DNA of 64,000 nt from Rattus norvegicus (lineage: Eukaryota > Chordata > Mammalia > Rodentia > Muridae): NCBI RefSeq assembly GCF_036323735.1, contig NC_086021.1, positions 156,644,476 to 156,708,475 of the forward strand. Reading direction: 5' to 3'. A program made the translations under genes and the position numbers. The notes under the pieces were generated by a model, which had not been told where the DNA came from, made no database searches, and saw only the letters and a program-made list of their open reading frames with translations. Positions 30,667 through 42,622 of this stretch are shown in pieces; position 1 is the stretch's first letter, and each line of letters starts with the position of its first letter.

Positions 30667-33300
30667 GTATATGTAAATATAGCTAGGGTGCATGTGACAA
30701 ACAGGAGCCAGGGACTTATTTATCTTCCTAGGCTTTATGACAGGTTCCTCATATCTTTTTGAGGCCCCCAGTGTAGGTAGAATCCTAGATACCCACACAC
30801 TCACCCGCTCATCAACACACTGAAAATGACGTCTTTGCCTGCCTTCTTGTGCTTCCTGGCATCTCCAGCACCCGCTCTTGATGGACTACAAGACTTTCAC
30901 CTGCCTGAGTAAGGACAGCCTGGAGCTGTGCTGGTGTTTCCTTCTGTTGGCCTTGGGAGACTTAAGCTGAGTAACACAGTTGCCACATCTCTCTGTGTCT
31001 CGGCATCTCTTCTACAAAGTAGTGACCTTGGACGTAGGAGACTCCTAGCCACAATAACATATGATCCTTCTTCTGAAAAAGCAAAATACTTTCCTGTTGC
31101 TGAAACCACAGAGTGGGCCCACAGCACTGCAACAGGGACACACTCGTCCCTGCATTCGTCACTCAGACAGCTCACGTGTCCCTTCTCTCATCCATCTCTA
31201 CATGTCAAATGTTCTGCTGAAGTATTTTTAAAGGTTTTATTTTAAAAGAATCCCACACTGTGATAGGGTTTCTGTGTAAAGAGCTTTTCCCTCTGAAACC
31301 TCAGAGAAAAACTTGACTATGTAACTGCCTCATCGCTCTCAAACTTATTACCGATTCCTACAAATGGGTGTGATCTTCCTAACCCAGGGCAACCACTGCA
31401 TTCAGGGCATCACACCTCTAGCTATCCTCAGATGTTGCCAGGAATCCAGGAGCAGGACATAGCCTTACCTCAGTCAATAGTGGAGTCCTGAAGTGTGTTC
31501 TGAGTCTTCTAGGAATGGGCACCTGGAAGGGAACTTACTCCAAGTGCTCTTTCTAAACGACAAGAGTCACCCGCTATACTGACCTTCTCTCATCAGAACT
31601 AGCTTCCTATTCGTTCCTTGATCTTCACGAACTTGATGCCATTGAAAAGTATTCTAATATATTAGAATTCTCCTGTTTTCCCCAATTTGCGTATGGGGGT
31701 GGCATCTGTGTATAGGAACTATACTACCACAGAGGTCAGTCTGGGCCTCTCTGTTCTGTTGTACATAGTGGTCTAAGTGAACATGCATTTCTTGATAAAA
31801 GTTACATTTTGTTTGATGGGACATGCCACCATCCTAGTTCCTCCTGACTTCTTAAGTAGAAACACTCAGACATTTTGAGACTCAGAGCCTAGGACTATCT
31901 CTAAATAAAATGTGTCCATCCAAAGGTTTGCTATTCATAAACTAATTCAAAGGTCACAGAGGGACAGGAAAGAAAAGGAGAGCCCCCTCCTGCCTCAGAA
32001 TTCATCCTTCTTCAGGTACTGGAAGCCAAGAGCAGCCTCCCTTTGGGCCTTTGTTTTTCTAATAGACACTTGCTGTTAGAGTTCCCAAGACACACAAAAG
32101 TATTTTGCCAACTGCTAATAAGAGGATTCTTGCTGTTTTCCAGTAAATTGATCATGAGTCTGATGAGGATACACTACTAATCACTTAAAGATGAATGACT
32201 GGGGGCAGGGGAGGGCTTTATCCTATGTCTGAGATACACTAACCATTAATGGATGAATGACCGGGGGCTTCATCCTGAGTCTCAGGATATATAAAGTTCT
32301 TATGAATGAATGACTGGAGTGGAAGTGTGGAGATATTTTCCATGTGTACGTACTATTCAGATTGTTCAAAGGATGAAATATTCTAGTGTCAGACGGTAAC
32401 TCTATTATGTTGTGTTGTGTCTCAGTGAATTCAGGAGTGACTGATCTCAAATGGGGCATAAGAATTGGACACCAGGTCAGAGATTGTCTGACATGTTGAA
32501 CATACAGTCCAGTGAGCAGAGACTTCCCATGTGCAAATTTAACACTATGCCTACAAAACGAACTGTTCTAAAGCACAGAGAATACTGGCCACATTCAAGA
32601 ATAAAAACAAAAAGAAATCTCAATGGATTTCAAAGATAGGGATGATGCAATAGATATTCTATGACTATGGTCTACTTGAGTTAGAAGTTGGTAAGTGAAA
32701 GATGCTATGAAATCAGCTGTGATTCTAACAAGGAATTCAGTAATTAGAGCCAAAAGGTCAGAAGAGATGTCAGAGAAGACGAGAGCATGTCAGAATGGAG
32801 GGCAACTGAGAATTAACATAGGAAGCCAGGAGAACGGAGCCAGACATAACGCTGGCCAAAGAGGGTCAGGACAATGAGGAAGGTGGCATCGCATGCACAC
32901 CCCTCCCCCAACTGTTGGCCTTGAACTTGGCAGGTGGTGTGTGCTGCAGGCAACCGCTGATTCCATTTCCCAGGAATGAGTTCACCCGATTTCTCAGGAG
33001 TTCCCCTGACTCTGGGGACTCTTTCTAGCATCGTGTAAGGACAAAAGGAACAAACACAGTGTCTCTAGGCTGCAACGTAAGTGGCACTTGCCTTGGCAAA
33101 GCTGGGGGGACAGCCCCAGAGATGTGCATGCAGAGGATATTTTTATGGATGTTTGTTACGCCAGGGTTTGTGTCACCACAGGTTGGGGGACGTCTCCTGT
33201 CTCCTTCTATTTGGGGGTAGTGAAAAAGGATAAGGCAGGGGAGTGGAGATAAAGGCTCAAAAGAACAAAGGACGCAGTCAGGAGCACAGGGCTGTGGTGG
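29241..33300. other. spacer upstream of the Cst12-type pair
   Basis: About 4 kb without a recognised exon. It contains the CA repeat at 30620-30665. The 105-codon frame at 30928-31245 and its antisense frames show no family pattern. The last few hundred bases are similar to the region upstream of the second Cst12-type gene (43460-43755). Confidence 0.4.
30620..30665 (+). repeat. (CA)n microsatellite
   Basis: About 23 uninterrupted CA units. Confidence 0.97.
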
Positions 33301-33326
33301 GCAGGGCCATGTACAGCCTTGAGTCC

Positions 33327-33330
<4 letters not shown>

Positions 33331-33363
<33 letters not shown>
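33331..33363 (+). repeat. T33 homopolymer upstream of the first Cst12-type gene
   Basis: Thirty-three consecutive T residues end 64 bases before the preferred start codon. The corresponding stretch of the second copy (before 43756) has no such run. Confidence 0.95.
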
Positions 33364-33366
<3 letters not shown>

Positions 33367-33427
33367 GTGACAGTACCATCCCTTTACCCTTGTGACCCCA
33401 GTCCCTAGGCTGATGCTAAAGACAGTC

Positions 33428-33628
33428 ATGTTGTGGAAGATGCCCATGCTTGTAGGACTGATTGTGTTAGGCACCCATATGTGGACCATTGACAAAGAAG
33501 TTTTAGATGTTACTAAGGATCTAGATTATTTTGTGGCATCAGTGGAGTTTGCTGTGGCTCAGTTCAATGACAACAACTCAGAAGAGAATACATACAGGTT
33601 GCTAGAAGTTGGGAGAGCCCAGAAAAAG
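33428..33628 (+). CDS. Cst12-type copy 1, coding exon 1
   Basis: 67 codons; donor AAG|GTGAGT matches the consensus. Confidence 0.9.
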
Positions 33629-36600
33629 GTGAGTCCAGATGCAGAGCATTATCTCTTCATGAAGAGCTGTAGGCTGGGGGATGGGGGGTGGATGGGCATC
33701 AGCAGGGACTCATGAGGAGAGTACAGGGCCTGCAGAATACTTTGTAGTCGCAGACCTGGAGACACTCCCTGACCAAAGACACATTTGCCTCTTCCCTGTG
33801 TGATTCTGTCTTGGGCTCTTGTTAGACTTGGGCCCTGGGCCCTAAGAACCCTTAGTATCAAACACTTTACCACCTCTAGCTACCTCACAGCTATGGAGAT
33901 GCAGGTCTTGCTCATAATGTAGGACTGGACATGGAGGTGTGAAACAGATGTGATGGAGTGAGTATATTCTTAGTATGTGCCAAGCATAAATGTGCCGGGA
34001 TCCAGCCTCGACACAGGATCGGAATTGTGAACTGGAAGCAGGGATATCTGGAAGGCACATAATAAATATACACAGACTACTCTTTGGGTACAAACTGACA
34101 GGCAATTTCAAGGCTTAAAGTCTCTCTCTCTCTCGCAGTTTGAGGCTGCATACACTCTGCATTCTCTTGTTCACTCTGCTTTTTTATTGGGGTTTTCTTT
34201 TCTCCAACTCCCACACTCATTCACACCTCTGTTCATTACCTTTTCACTCTCACACCCTCTTCATACACACCTCACACATATCGCACACACACCACATGCA
34301 CTCTCCTTTCACTCATACACACAGTCTTCACACACACCTCACATTCTCTCTTCACTCACTCTTCACATGCTCTTCTCATGCTCTCTCACTCGCTCTCACA
34401 TTTGTTCTCAGACTTGCTCTCTCATTCGCTTCCCCATACGCTCTCTCTTCACTCTTCACATGTTCCCTCTCATTCACTCTTCACATACTCTTCTCATGCT
34501 CTCTAGCCTTTCTCTTGCCCCAGTCTTTTATTGATAACTCAAAAGTAGGTAGAAAAAAGACATTGTATAATCATTGCCAAATCAAATTCGAAGGAATAAC
34601 CACATCCTACAAAGAACTAAGAATTATAATTGTTCCCAAAATTTAAAGCTTCCCCTATTCCCAGGCCTATGGCCAAAATAATAATAATAATTGTAAACTT
34701 ATCATTATTTAAACTTTAACTTCTAACTTATTATATTTCAGAGCTCAAAGCTCCGAGGTCAACTACTTGCATTTTCCTGTGAAGCTCTAATGATAAGTGA
34801 CACAGGCAAAACTGCCAGGTAGTGACCAGAAAGAATCAAGTTAACCCTTAACTCAGTGGTTCCGCTAGCTTTCTGTTCCTTGCACACAATGACTCTCGTA
34901 AGAGTCCCAGTATTTTGACTTAGTTTTACTAGTTTATAATTTTATATATTCTATATTTCTAACTTATTTCCTAACTTCAATAACTTTTTCCTTTCTTAGG
35001 GTCCCAATGTTGGCTCTAATTCATTTTCTAATAATTTCTTTAAAGTTTCTTCACAAGTCAAGCATTGATCTGGAACTACTATTGTGCAGTTATTACATTG
35101 TTTCCAAGATAAGAACACGCAGCATGCACCTGGGCCATTAGGGCTGTGCCATGCTGTGCCCCTATGCTTCAATTTCCAATTGTTTAAGAATCATAACATC
35201 AAGGAACATCTAGTTTCACAGAATTCACCAGAGCAAAAGGAGAAAGAAGTAGGAAAGTCAGATATAATAGAATAATTATGCACACCAAGGCCAACTGAAA
35301 GGCAGTCACGCACAAATGAAATCTATACAGCCGTTGTCCAGGGCTAAGGTTAGGAGAAATGGGAACAACCAATTTTTACAAAGAGCTGCTGTGGGCTACT
35401 GAGATGTCTTCATCCCAGCCTACTGCAGGCAGCCTCTTATTTCAGATGGACCCCTGGAGGGATGTGTCTCCTGCTTCCCAGGGTCCCAGGTGCCATCCTA
35501 CTTTACAAGGAGCAGGCTTCTGCGATGTCTCCATCCCCGCCTACTGCTGTCAGTCCCTGTCATCATATGTTGTTCCCAGTATAAATATAGACAAAGACTT
35601 CTAGTGTGTTTTGTTAAGGTATGTTATATATTTGACGTGTGTTGTGCAAAGATAGGTGTACTATTACCTGTATAGATTCCTACATGCCCAGTTTAGTCAG
35701 CTTTTTTGGCAATCTCCCCATCAGTCCACCATGATGAGTATTCTTCTATGGTAGGATTTCCTGCTTAGATACCCTCTGAGTTTTCATGTGTATTTGTTTA
35801 AGGATATGACAATCATTCTCAATAACTCAATAAGGCATCTTGAGCAGATTTTAAACCTGGATGGTGAGACCATGCATTCACCACAGTGTGTCTGTAGGAG
35901 GGGCACTTGCATGCAGTCATTGCTCATGTGAAAGACAAGAGATTCCTCATACTCCAGCAAAGGTGGAGTCCTGCCTGCTTCTTGTTCTATATCAAAGGAG
36001 TGGCTTAGTGAGAGTTGTCACATCATCCTGTGTGGCTACAGTGTGTGCAGGTTCCTTTTTGTGTATTGGATTTGATTGTGATCCTGTGAATACGCCATAT
36101 CCTACATGTCCATGCCCCTATAGAGGGCCAGAGTTCAGCAGGAAGTGTGAAGGAAGACTGCTGAAGGTCCGTGTCTTGTGGCTCTCAAAGGCACATTTCT
36201 GTTAGCAAACATTGATAGCCCAGTCATATAGAAGACTATTTATAAGCAAATGCATTTTCCAAGCATTTGCCCATTTTCTACTTGATCTTCTTCCTGTGTT
36301 TTTGTTTTTATAAAAAAACAATTATTTATCAACTTTTTGCATAATTGCTTTTTTACAGACATGGACGATGATTTTTTTAATGGATTTGGAGATGGGCCGC
36401 ACGATTTGTAAGAAACATGATGAAAATATCCATAATTGCCCATTGCTACAAGGCTCGGGAGAAAAGAAGGTTAGAGAATCAAACTACTTCCATTTATGAC
36501 TAATCTTTTGGGAATAAAAAGATAATCAGGCAAAGCCTGGGACAGGGGTTAGGGAGGGTATGAGAAAATCCAGGTAGAGTGAGGAGACATCTCAGGGCTC

Positions 36601-39600
36601 CCTCACTGGAAACAGAAAGGACCGTCGTTCCCCCACATTCATTAATTTACGGCTAAGATCAAAAACTCAGATGACAGCAAATGCTGGCGAGGATGTGGAG
36701 AAAGAGGAGCACTCCTCCATTGTTGGTGGGATTGCAGACTGATACAACCATTCTGGAAATCGGTCTGGAGGTTCCTCAGAAAATTGGACATTGAACTACC
36801 TGAGGACCCAACTATACTTCTCTTGGGCATATACCCAAAAGATGCCCCAACATATAACAAAGACAGATGCTCCACTACGTTCATAGCAGCCTTATTTATA
36901 ATAGCCAGAAGCTGGAAAGAACCCAGATGCCCTTCAACAGAGGAATGGATACAGAAAATGTGGTACATCTACACAATGAAATATTACTCAGCTATCAAAA
37001 ACAATGACTTTAAGAAATTCATAAGCAAATGGAGGGAACTGGAAAATATCATCCTGAGTGAGGTAACCCAATCACAGAAAAACACACATGGTATTCACTC
37101 ATTGATAAGTGGCTATTAGCCCAAATGCTTGAATTACCCTAGATGCACAGAACACATGAAACTCAGGAAGGATGACCGAAATGCGAATGCTTCACTCCTT
37201 TAAAAGGGGAACAAGAATACCCTTGGGAGGGAATAGGGAGGGAAAGTTTAGAACAGAGGCAGAAGGAACACCCATTCAGAGCCTGCCCTACATGTGGCCC
37301 ATACATATACAGCCACCAAACTAGATAAGATGGATGAAGCAAAGTAGTGCAGGCTGACAGGAACCGGATGTAGATCTCTCCTGAGAGACACAGCCAGAAT
37401 ACAGCAAATACGTAGGCGAATGCCAGCAGCAAACCACTGAACTGAGAACAGGAACCCCATAGAAGGAATCTTAGAAAGGACTGAAAGAGCTTGAAGGGGC
37501 TTGAGACCCCATATGAACAACAATGCCAACCAACCAGAGCTTCCAGGATTAAGCCACTACCCAAAGACTATACATGGACTGACCCTGGGCTCCAACCTCA
37601 TGGGTAGCAATGAATAGCCTAGTAAGAGCACCAGTGGAAGGGGAAGCCCTTGGTTCTGCCAAGACTGAGCCCCCAGTGAATGTGATTGTTGGGGGAAGGG
37701 TGGTAATGGGGGGAGGATGGGGAGGGGAAAACCCCTACAGAAGGGGATGGGGAGGGGTTAGGGGGATGTTGACCCGGAAACCGGGAAGGGGAATAACAAT
37801 TGAAATGTAAATAAGAAATACTAAAGTTAATAAAGATGGAAAAAATATTTGTATTAATTCTTTGAGAATTTTATACAATTCTTTTTCTCCTGTAACTCCA
37901 TATCTATGTTCACTGCCCAACTTCATGTCCTAATTTTTTATTAATCTATTGAGTCTAGTTTGTGCTACCTATCTATTCCTGGGTATGGGTGATTAATTGG
38001 ATGCACTTGACCTACCAGGAACTACATAGAAGGCAGCACTTTTCTTTCTTTTTTAAAAATTTTAATTGTTTTATTAAGTAATTTATTTATTTACATCCCA
38101 AACACTGTTCCCCCTCCAGGCCCCTCCCTCACAGAGTACCTCCCTCCACCTCCCTCCTCTTCTCCTCTGTGAGGATAGACCTCTCTTGGGTATCTACCCC
38201 CTCAGGCACATCAAGCCTCAGCCTGATTAGGCACATCCTCTCCCGCTGAGGACAGAGAAGATAGCCATGAAGGCCGAACTGCCTGACTGCTATATATATG
38301 CAGGGGCCTCATTTCCGCCTGTGTTTATCCTTCCGTTGGTGGTTCAGACTATTCAGAGTTTCTAGTGGTTGAGGTTTGTTGATTCTTTTGGTCTTTCTGT
38401 GGGGTTTCCATCTACTTCTTACCTCTTTGTTTTGAGTTGGGCTGGTTATTAGTTGGCCTTTCATTCGGTCTCTGCTCCATCCCTGCATTTATTTTTAGAC
38501 AGGATAAGTTTGGGGTCAAAAGTTTTATGAGTGTGTTCGTGTCCCTATCTGTCTTCTGGGGGTCCTTCCTGGTTACAAAAGGTAGCCTCTTCAGGTTTCA
38601 TGTCCTCACTGATAAGGTTAAGGTCACCTGCATTGACTCCTGGGAGTCTGTACTATCTCAGGTCTCTGAGACTTCCTAGAGACTCCCCTCCAGCACCCCA
38701 GGGAGCTACAGATTTCTGTTCATTCTCCTGGCCCTTTGTGCCTCTCTCCTATCTCTCTGCTCCTTATCCTGTTTCCCCATTGCCCTCCCCCTCTGCTCTC
38801 GCTCACCCATTTCTTTCCCTCTGCTTCCTATGATTATTTTGTTTCTCTTCCAAGTGAAATTCAAACATCCTTGTTTGGTTCTTCCTTCTTGTTTAATGTC
38901 TTAGGTCTGTGGGGGTGTACCATGGGTATTGTCTTTACGGCTACTATGCGTTTATCACTGAGTACACACCATGCATGGCCTTTCAGGTCTGGGTTACCTC
39001 ACTCAAGATGATATTTTCTAGTTTCTCCCATTTATCTGCAAAATTCATGATGTCCTTGTTTTTACTAGATGAATAGTATTCCATTGTGTAAATGTACCAT
39101 GTTTTCTGTATCCATTCTTCGGTAGAGGGGCATTTGTGTTGTTTCCAGTTTCTGGCTATTGGGAATAGAGCTGCTATGAACATAGTGGTATATGTGTCAG
39201 AAGGGGTCATCTTAAGCAAGCCTAAGGTACCCCTCTACTGCAGATGCCCATATGGCTTCCGTCTATGATAAACCGTGCCTGTAGCCCTCATTTGGCTACA
39301 GGCCAATTAGAGACCATCAGGATTTGGGAAGATGAAATTCTTTATGTGGTCATCAGTCCTCTTTTGCTCATGTTTTGGGATTAGGAATTATGTAATTTAT
39401 TCACTTACTCTGACTTTACTGATAGATTCTGGGTTGTTTTCAGTGACATTTTTGTCCTGTCTGATACGTAATCCATGGCATCTGGGACCTTGAGGATGGC
39501 TTTCCATCGAGGGACTCTGTCAGGGTTTGTTAAACTAATGGCCTTGGAACAGATTCATTTGGGCTAGTTTGTACTACTGTTCTGTTGGGGAGTGCCTGAT

Positions 39601-39995
39601 GCCTTCTTTCAAGTGCTCCCTTCATTCCTCAGGATCCTTTGGATGGGAAGTCCATCCATCATCATAGGTTGTAGGGTGGGGAGCTGTAAGGACAGGATGC
39701 CTCAGGGTGCTTTTTCAGTAGCCCTTTCTCTCAGGTGGAGGGATTTTGTGACTTATGTCCATTGTCCTAGTGGGGGTTTGAGCTTTATGCTCCTTGCTTC
39801 TATAAAATAGATGTTTCACCTTTATTTTTGAACAAAAAGCTTTTCTTCGTCTTGCATGCTACACTATTTCAATCATTAAAATGTTCTAACCTACGTATTA
39901 TGGTTTTTTTTCAGGTGCACTGTGTTTTCCAAGTAGATGCACGACCTTGGTTTTCCCACTTCACAGTCCTGACTAGCACCTGTGTGCCGACATAA
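33428..39995 (+). CDS. testatin/Cst12-type cystatin, copy 1, three coding exons
   Basis: Coding exons are 33428-33628, 36359-36469 and 39915-39995, both introns phase 0, giving 130 aa. Residues 1 to about 19 are a signal peptide (MLWKMPMLVGLIVLG). The helix region reads FVASVEFAVAQFNDNNSEEN and YRLLEVGRAQKK, a pattern of the CST9/CST12 subfamily. Cysteines are C84, C94, C107 and C127, and P115-W116 is kept. The first hairpin lacks any QXVXG-like motif, as expected for testatins, so papain-type inhibition is unlikely. Members of this subfamily are known from testis and epididymis. The start at 33428 is preferred because ATG-TTG-TGG-AAG is shared with copy 2 and has G at -3; an in-frame ATG at 33413 would add five residues. 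Introns hold an LTR-like insertion and two L1s. It may be named Cst12 or a Cst12-like gene; copy 2 seems the better match to Cst12. Confidence 0.88.
33993..35600 (-). mobile_element. probable LTR-retroelement remnant in intron 1 of copy 1
   Basis: The segment begins TGTGCCGGGATCC, has a CT/CA-rich middle, two short AATAATAAT and TATTTCAG runs, and a composition unlike the homologous intron of copy 2, where it has no counterpart. No gag, pol or env frame is visible. The frames at 34140-34646 are CTCACAC-rich low complexity. Boundaries and orientation are approximate; it could instead be several older repeats side by side. Confidence 0.35.
36359..36469 (+). CDS. Cst12-type copy 1, coding exon 2
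   Basis: 37 codons from TWTMIFLMDLEMGRTIC to GSGEKK. Acceptor CTTTTTTACAG, donor AAG|GTTAGA. Confidence 0.9.
36655..37848 (+). mobile_element. L1, plus strand, 5'-truncated, in intron 2 of copy 1
   Basis: Starts inside ORF2 ('tgctggcgaggatgtggaga'), whose C-terminal frame 36784-37119 is intact (IYPKDAPTYNKDR, FIIARSWKEPRCPSTEEW, stop after HSLISGY). The 3' UTR follows, with the G-rich polypurine tract at about 37685-37760 and the end 'aataaagatggaaaaaa'. Dead by truncation. Confidence 0.92.
38043..39210 (-). mobile_element. Lx-type L1, minus strand, in intron 2 of copy 1
   Basis: Minus-strand 3' UTR ('atttatttacatcccaaaca', 'ccctcacagagtacctccct') runs into the ORF2 C-terminus, with minus-strand frame 38983-39219 showing TMFIAALFPIARNWKQHKCP and STEEWIQKTWYIYTMEYYSS. 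It is older than the copy at 36655. Confidence 0.85.
39915..39995 (+). CDS. Cst12-type copy 1, coding exon 3
   Basis: 26 codons plus TAA: VHCVFQVDARPW to STCVPT. The acceptor is a T-run ending TTCAG. Too short to appear as a separate open frame. Confidence 0.9.
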   Translation: MHCVFQVDARPWFSHFTVLTSTCVPT

Positions 39996-40086
39996 GCAGA
40001 GGGGAGGGGCTTTGGCTACGTATTGTTTTCTCCCTTCCTCTGGTGTATGACCATCTGTAGCCCAAGGTCTGTGTAGTGCTAATGCA

Positions 40087-40092
40087 ATTAAA
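40087..40092 (+). terminator. ATTAAA polyadenylation signal of Cst12-type copy 1
   Basis: ATTAAA 91 bases after the stop, in the phrase 'aatgcaattaaaagcatc'. Copy 2 has the same variant signal at the equivalent place. Confidence 0.75.
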
Positions 40093-40365
40093 AGCATCTC
40101 ACAGCATCTTCTGGATTCCTGAACAGTGCTTGGGGTCTTCTATGTTGTTTATTTGCTAAGGATACCATGTTCACTGATAAGCATCTTTTTTATTGCCCTG
40201 ACTGCAAGTATAGATTTAGGAGTAAATCAGACTCCTTAGTTCATGTGAAGCAGCTCATGTATGGGCTGGACTGGTTGATTTGTGTTCTTTTTCATTCATT
40301 TATGTATTCACTTATTCTTTAATTTCTCTATGCCCCCTCGCCTATGCATTCATAAGGAATGCAGA

Positions 40366-40495
40366 AGCCAGGCATGGTGGTGCCCACCTATTGTCTAGCA
40401 CTATACAGGAGGTTGAAGAAGCCCACAAACTGGAGACCAGCTTAGGCAGCATGGTGATGTGAAAACTCACAAAGAAAATGAAAGAGAAGCACATG
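40366..40495 (+). mobile_element. B1 SINE
   Basis: 'agccaggcatggtggtgccc' and 'ctggagaccagcttaggca' with an A-rich end. Diverged. Confidence 0.8.
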
Positions 40496-40808
40496 AAAGA
40501 ATACAGAACACTTTCCCCCAAGAATAGTCATTTGTCTCTTCATGCTTCTATGCCAGGACCTAGGCTCATAGTAGTGTTCATTCAGCAGTGGGACCAGGCT
40601 CAGACTCAGGGGTGGAGGGAAGGAGTAAATGATAGGCTAGAAGACCTTGCCCTCCTAAATAGCACAGGCTGCCTGATAGGGCTAGAAGTAAATGCATGGC
40701 TCTAATGGGAGAGTTTCAGGTATCTTTCTCAGTAACTGACAGATCCACAGAGTTAAAATCACCAAAGACACACAAAATGTGAGAACTTATTAAACAAATT
40801 TGATTTCA

Positions 40809-40810
<2 letters not shown>

Positions 40811-40840
<30 letters not shown>
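40811..40840 (+). repeat. (TA)n microsatellite
   Basis: About fourteen AT units. Confidence 0.95.
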
Positions 40841-40842
<2 letters not shown>

Positions 40843-41107
40843 CCTAAGTTCAGTATATACCCTGTTTTGAACCTGTGGATAACCACATTTTGCTCCGTAA
40901 TCTACATCTTAATGAACTTCAGGGAATGAGTGTCATGTAGGTTGTGTTCTCTGACCACAGTGAAATGCATCTAGAAATTAAGGAGGGAAATACTGGAACA
41001 TTTAGCTTTTTATCTCTAAGTGCTAGTAGAGTGAACCCAATGTAGAATAGGATGTTTTAAAAACACATACTTAAAACATTCTTAGTTCTTTTTTAAAAGG
41101 TTTTTTT

Positions 41108-41345
41108 TTGTTTTTAATTATTAAAGCTACGTATGTGTTTCTGTCTGTATGCTTACGTCCATGTGTTCATGCATGTGTAAGCTGTGTGTGCGTGTTGGGG
41201 GCTGTGGGTTGGTTTGAATGTGAGTATGTACATATGAGTACATGTGCCTGCAGAGCTAACTGGCATAGGTGCTGGGAACCAAACTCAGTCCTCTGGAAGA
41301 GCAGTACACACTCTCAATCACCAAGCCATCCATCTTTCTGGGCCC
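41108..41345 (-). mobile_element. B3/B2-type SINE, minus strand
   Basis: 'gtgctgggaaccaaactcag', 'tcctctggaagagcagtaca' and 'accaagccatccatctttc' are the reverse complement of a B2/B3 SINE. Confidence 0.7.
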
Positions 41346-41389
41346 CATTCTTATTTATTTAATGAAAAGAAAACATTGAATATATGGTG

Positions 41390-41720
41390 TGTATGTGTGT
41401 GTGTGTTCATGTGTGTAAACACTGGTTTGTGTGTGCCATGGCACATGTATGGAGGTCCAAGGACAACCTTGCGTGTTGGGGTTCACTTTGCACCTTTTTT
41501 GAGACAGGCTGTCTTTTGTTGCTTACTGGTTGGTGTGCCAGGTTAAATGGCTAGTGAGCTGCCCAGGATTGTCCTGTTTTTGCTTTCCATCCTGTCATAG
41601 GAACACTGGTATTGCTGATATAAAGTTCCACACCTTAGATTCATGTGGGCTCTGAGGATTTGAATTCAGATCCTTACGCTGGTGGGGCTAGTGCTGTACC
41701 ATCTTCCCAACCCTCAATAC
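41390..41720 (-). mobile_element. B3/B4-like SINE remnant(s), minus strand
   Basis: 'catgtgggctctgaggattt', 'gaattcagatccttacgctg' and 'ctgtaccatcttcccaacc' are SINE-head-like on the minus strand. The left part (TG-rich, 'gtatggaggtccaaggacaa') may belong to the same element. Confidence 0.45.
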
Positions 41721-42394
41721 ATTCTGAAGTAACAAATCAGTGGATTCTGCTGCTATAGACCTTCAAGAGACATATTGTACATGTGGGAGTGTGCACTCCA
41801 GAGAGCAGACAAGACAGCAGATGATTATATTGGATTCTATATCAAGACTTCCCTCTTCCTAAATTCTTGTTTGAATTCAGAAAAAAAAAAACCCAGTATA
41901 GGGGTAGTGGATTGTAACAAAAATACATAAAAGAAAACAAACACTTCCTTAGGGATAAAACAGTTGCTAACCTTTGGTAAACTAATTATAAATTTGGAGA
42001 AGACAGATAACTCACAAGCTTCAGTGAGAAGGGACCACAATACAGATCTGGAGACTTCAGAGAGATGATGGTAAGATATGATGAGTCTGCTACTAGGAAG
42101 GATGGATGTAAACAGACGTAGAAGCCTACTTTGGTAGGGATGCAAAGGGCTTAGGTATGTTTTGAAGTCTGCTGGGGAAAAGGATATCGTTGTTTTTAGG
42201 ACCCCTGGCCATCATCATTTTTGCTTTTGCTTGTTTGTTTTTGTCCACTGGACACAAGCTGGAGTTAGCTGAAAAGGGGAGCCTAGGTGGAGAAAACGCT
42301 TCCATTACGTTTCCTGTAGGAAGTCTGAAGGACATTTTCTTGATTAATGATTGATGTGGGAGGGCCCAGCCCTCTGTAGGTGGCACCATCCCTT

Positions 42395-42622
42395 TTAGGT
42401 GCTCTCTAGTTGTATAAGAAAACAGACTGAGGAAGCCATGAGGAGCAACTCAGTAAGCAGTGTTCACCAATGGCCCCTTTGTCAGTTCCTGCCTTTGAGT
42501 TCCTGCTCTGACTTGTCTGGATATTGGATTACAAACTGTAAGATAAAGGCCTTTCCTCCTCAAAATGCTCTCTGTCGTGCTGCTTTATCAAGGCAATAGA
42601 AACCTAACTAAGACAGCATTCA
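42395..42622 (+). mobile_element. MaLR-like LTR fragment
   Basis: 'gaggaagccatgaggagcaa', 'ttacaaactgtaagataaag' and the end 'caatagaaacctaactaaga' resemble the 3' half of rodent LTR repeats. Family unassigned. Confidence 0.4.

Noticed and set aside
30928..31245. 105-codon frame with two overlapping antisense frames
   Set aside because: No recognisable domain, and all strands are equally open, as expected for GC-richer noncoding DNA.
34140..34646. 168-codon frame rich in His/Ser/Leu/Thr
   Set aside because: Low-complexity CTCACAC sequence inside the LTR-like segment.
36784..37564. 111- and 133-codon frames in Cst12-type copy 1 intron 2
   Set aside because: L1 ORF2 C-terminus and antisense of the L1 3' UTR.
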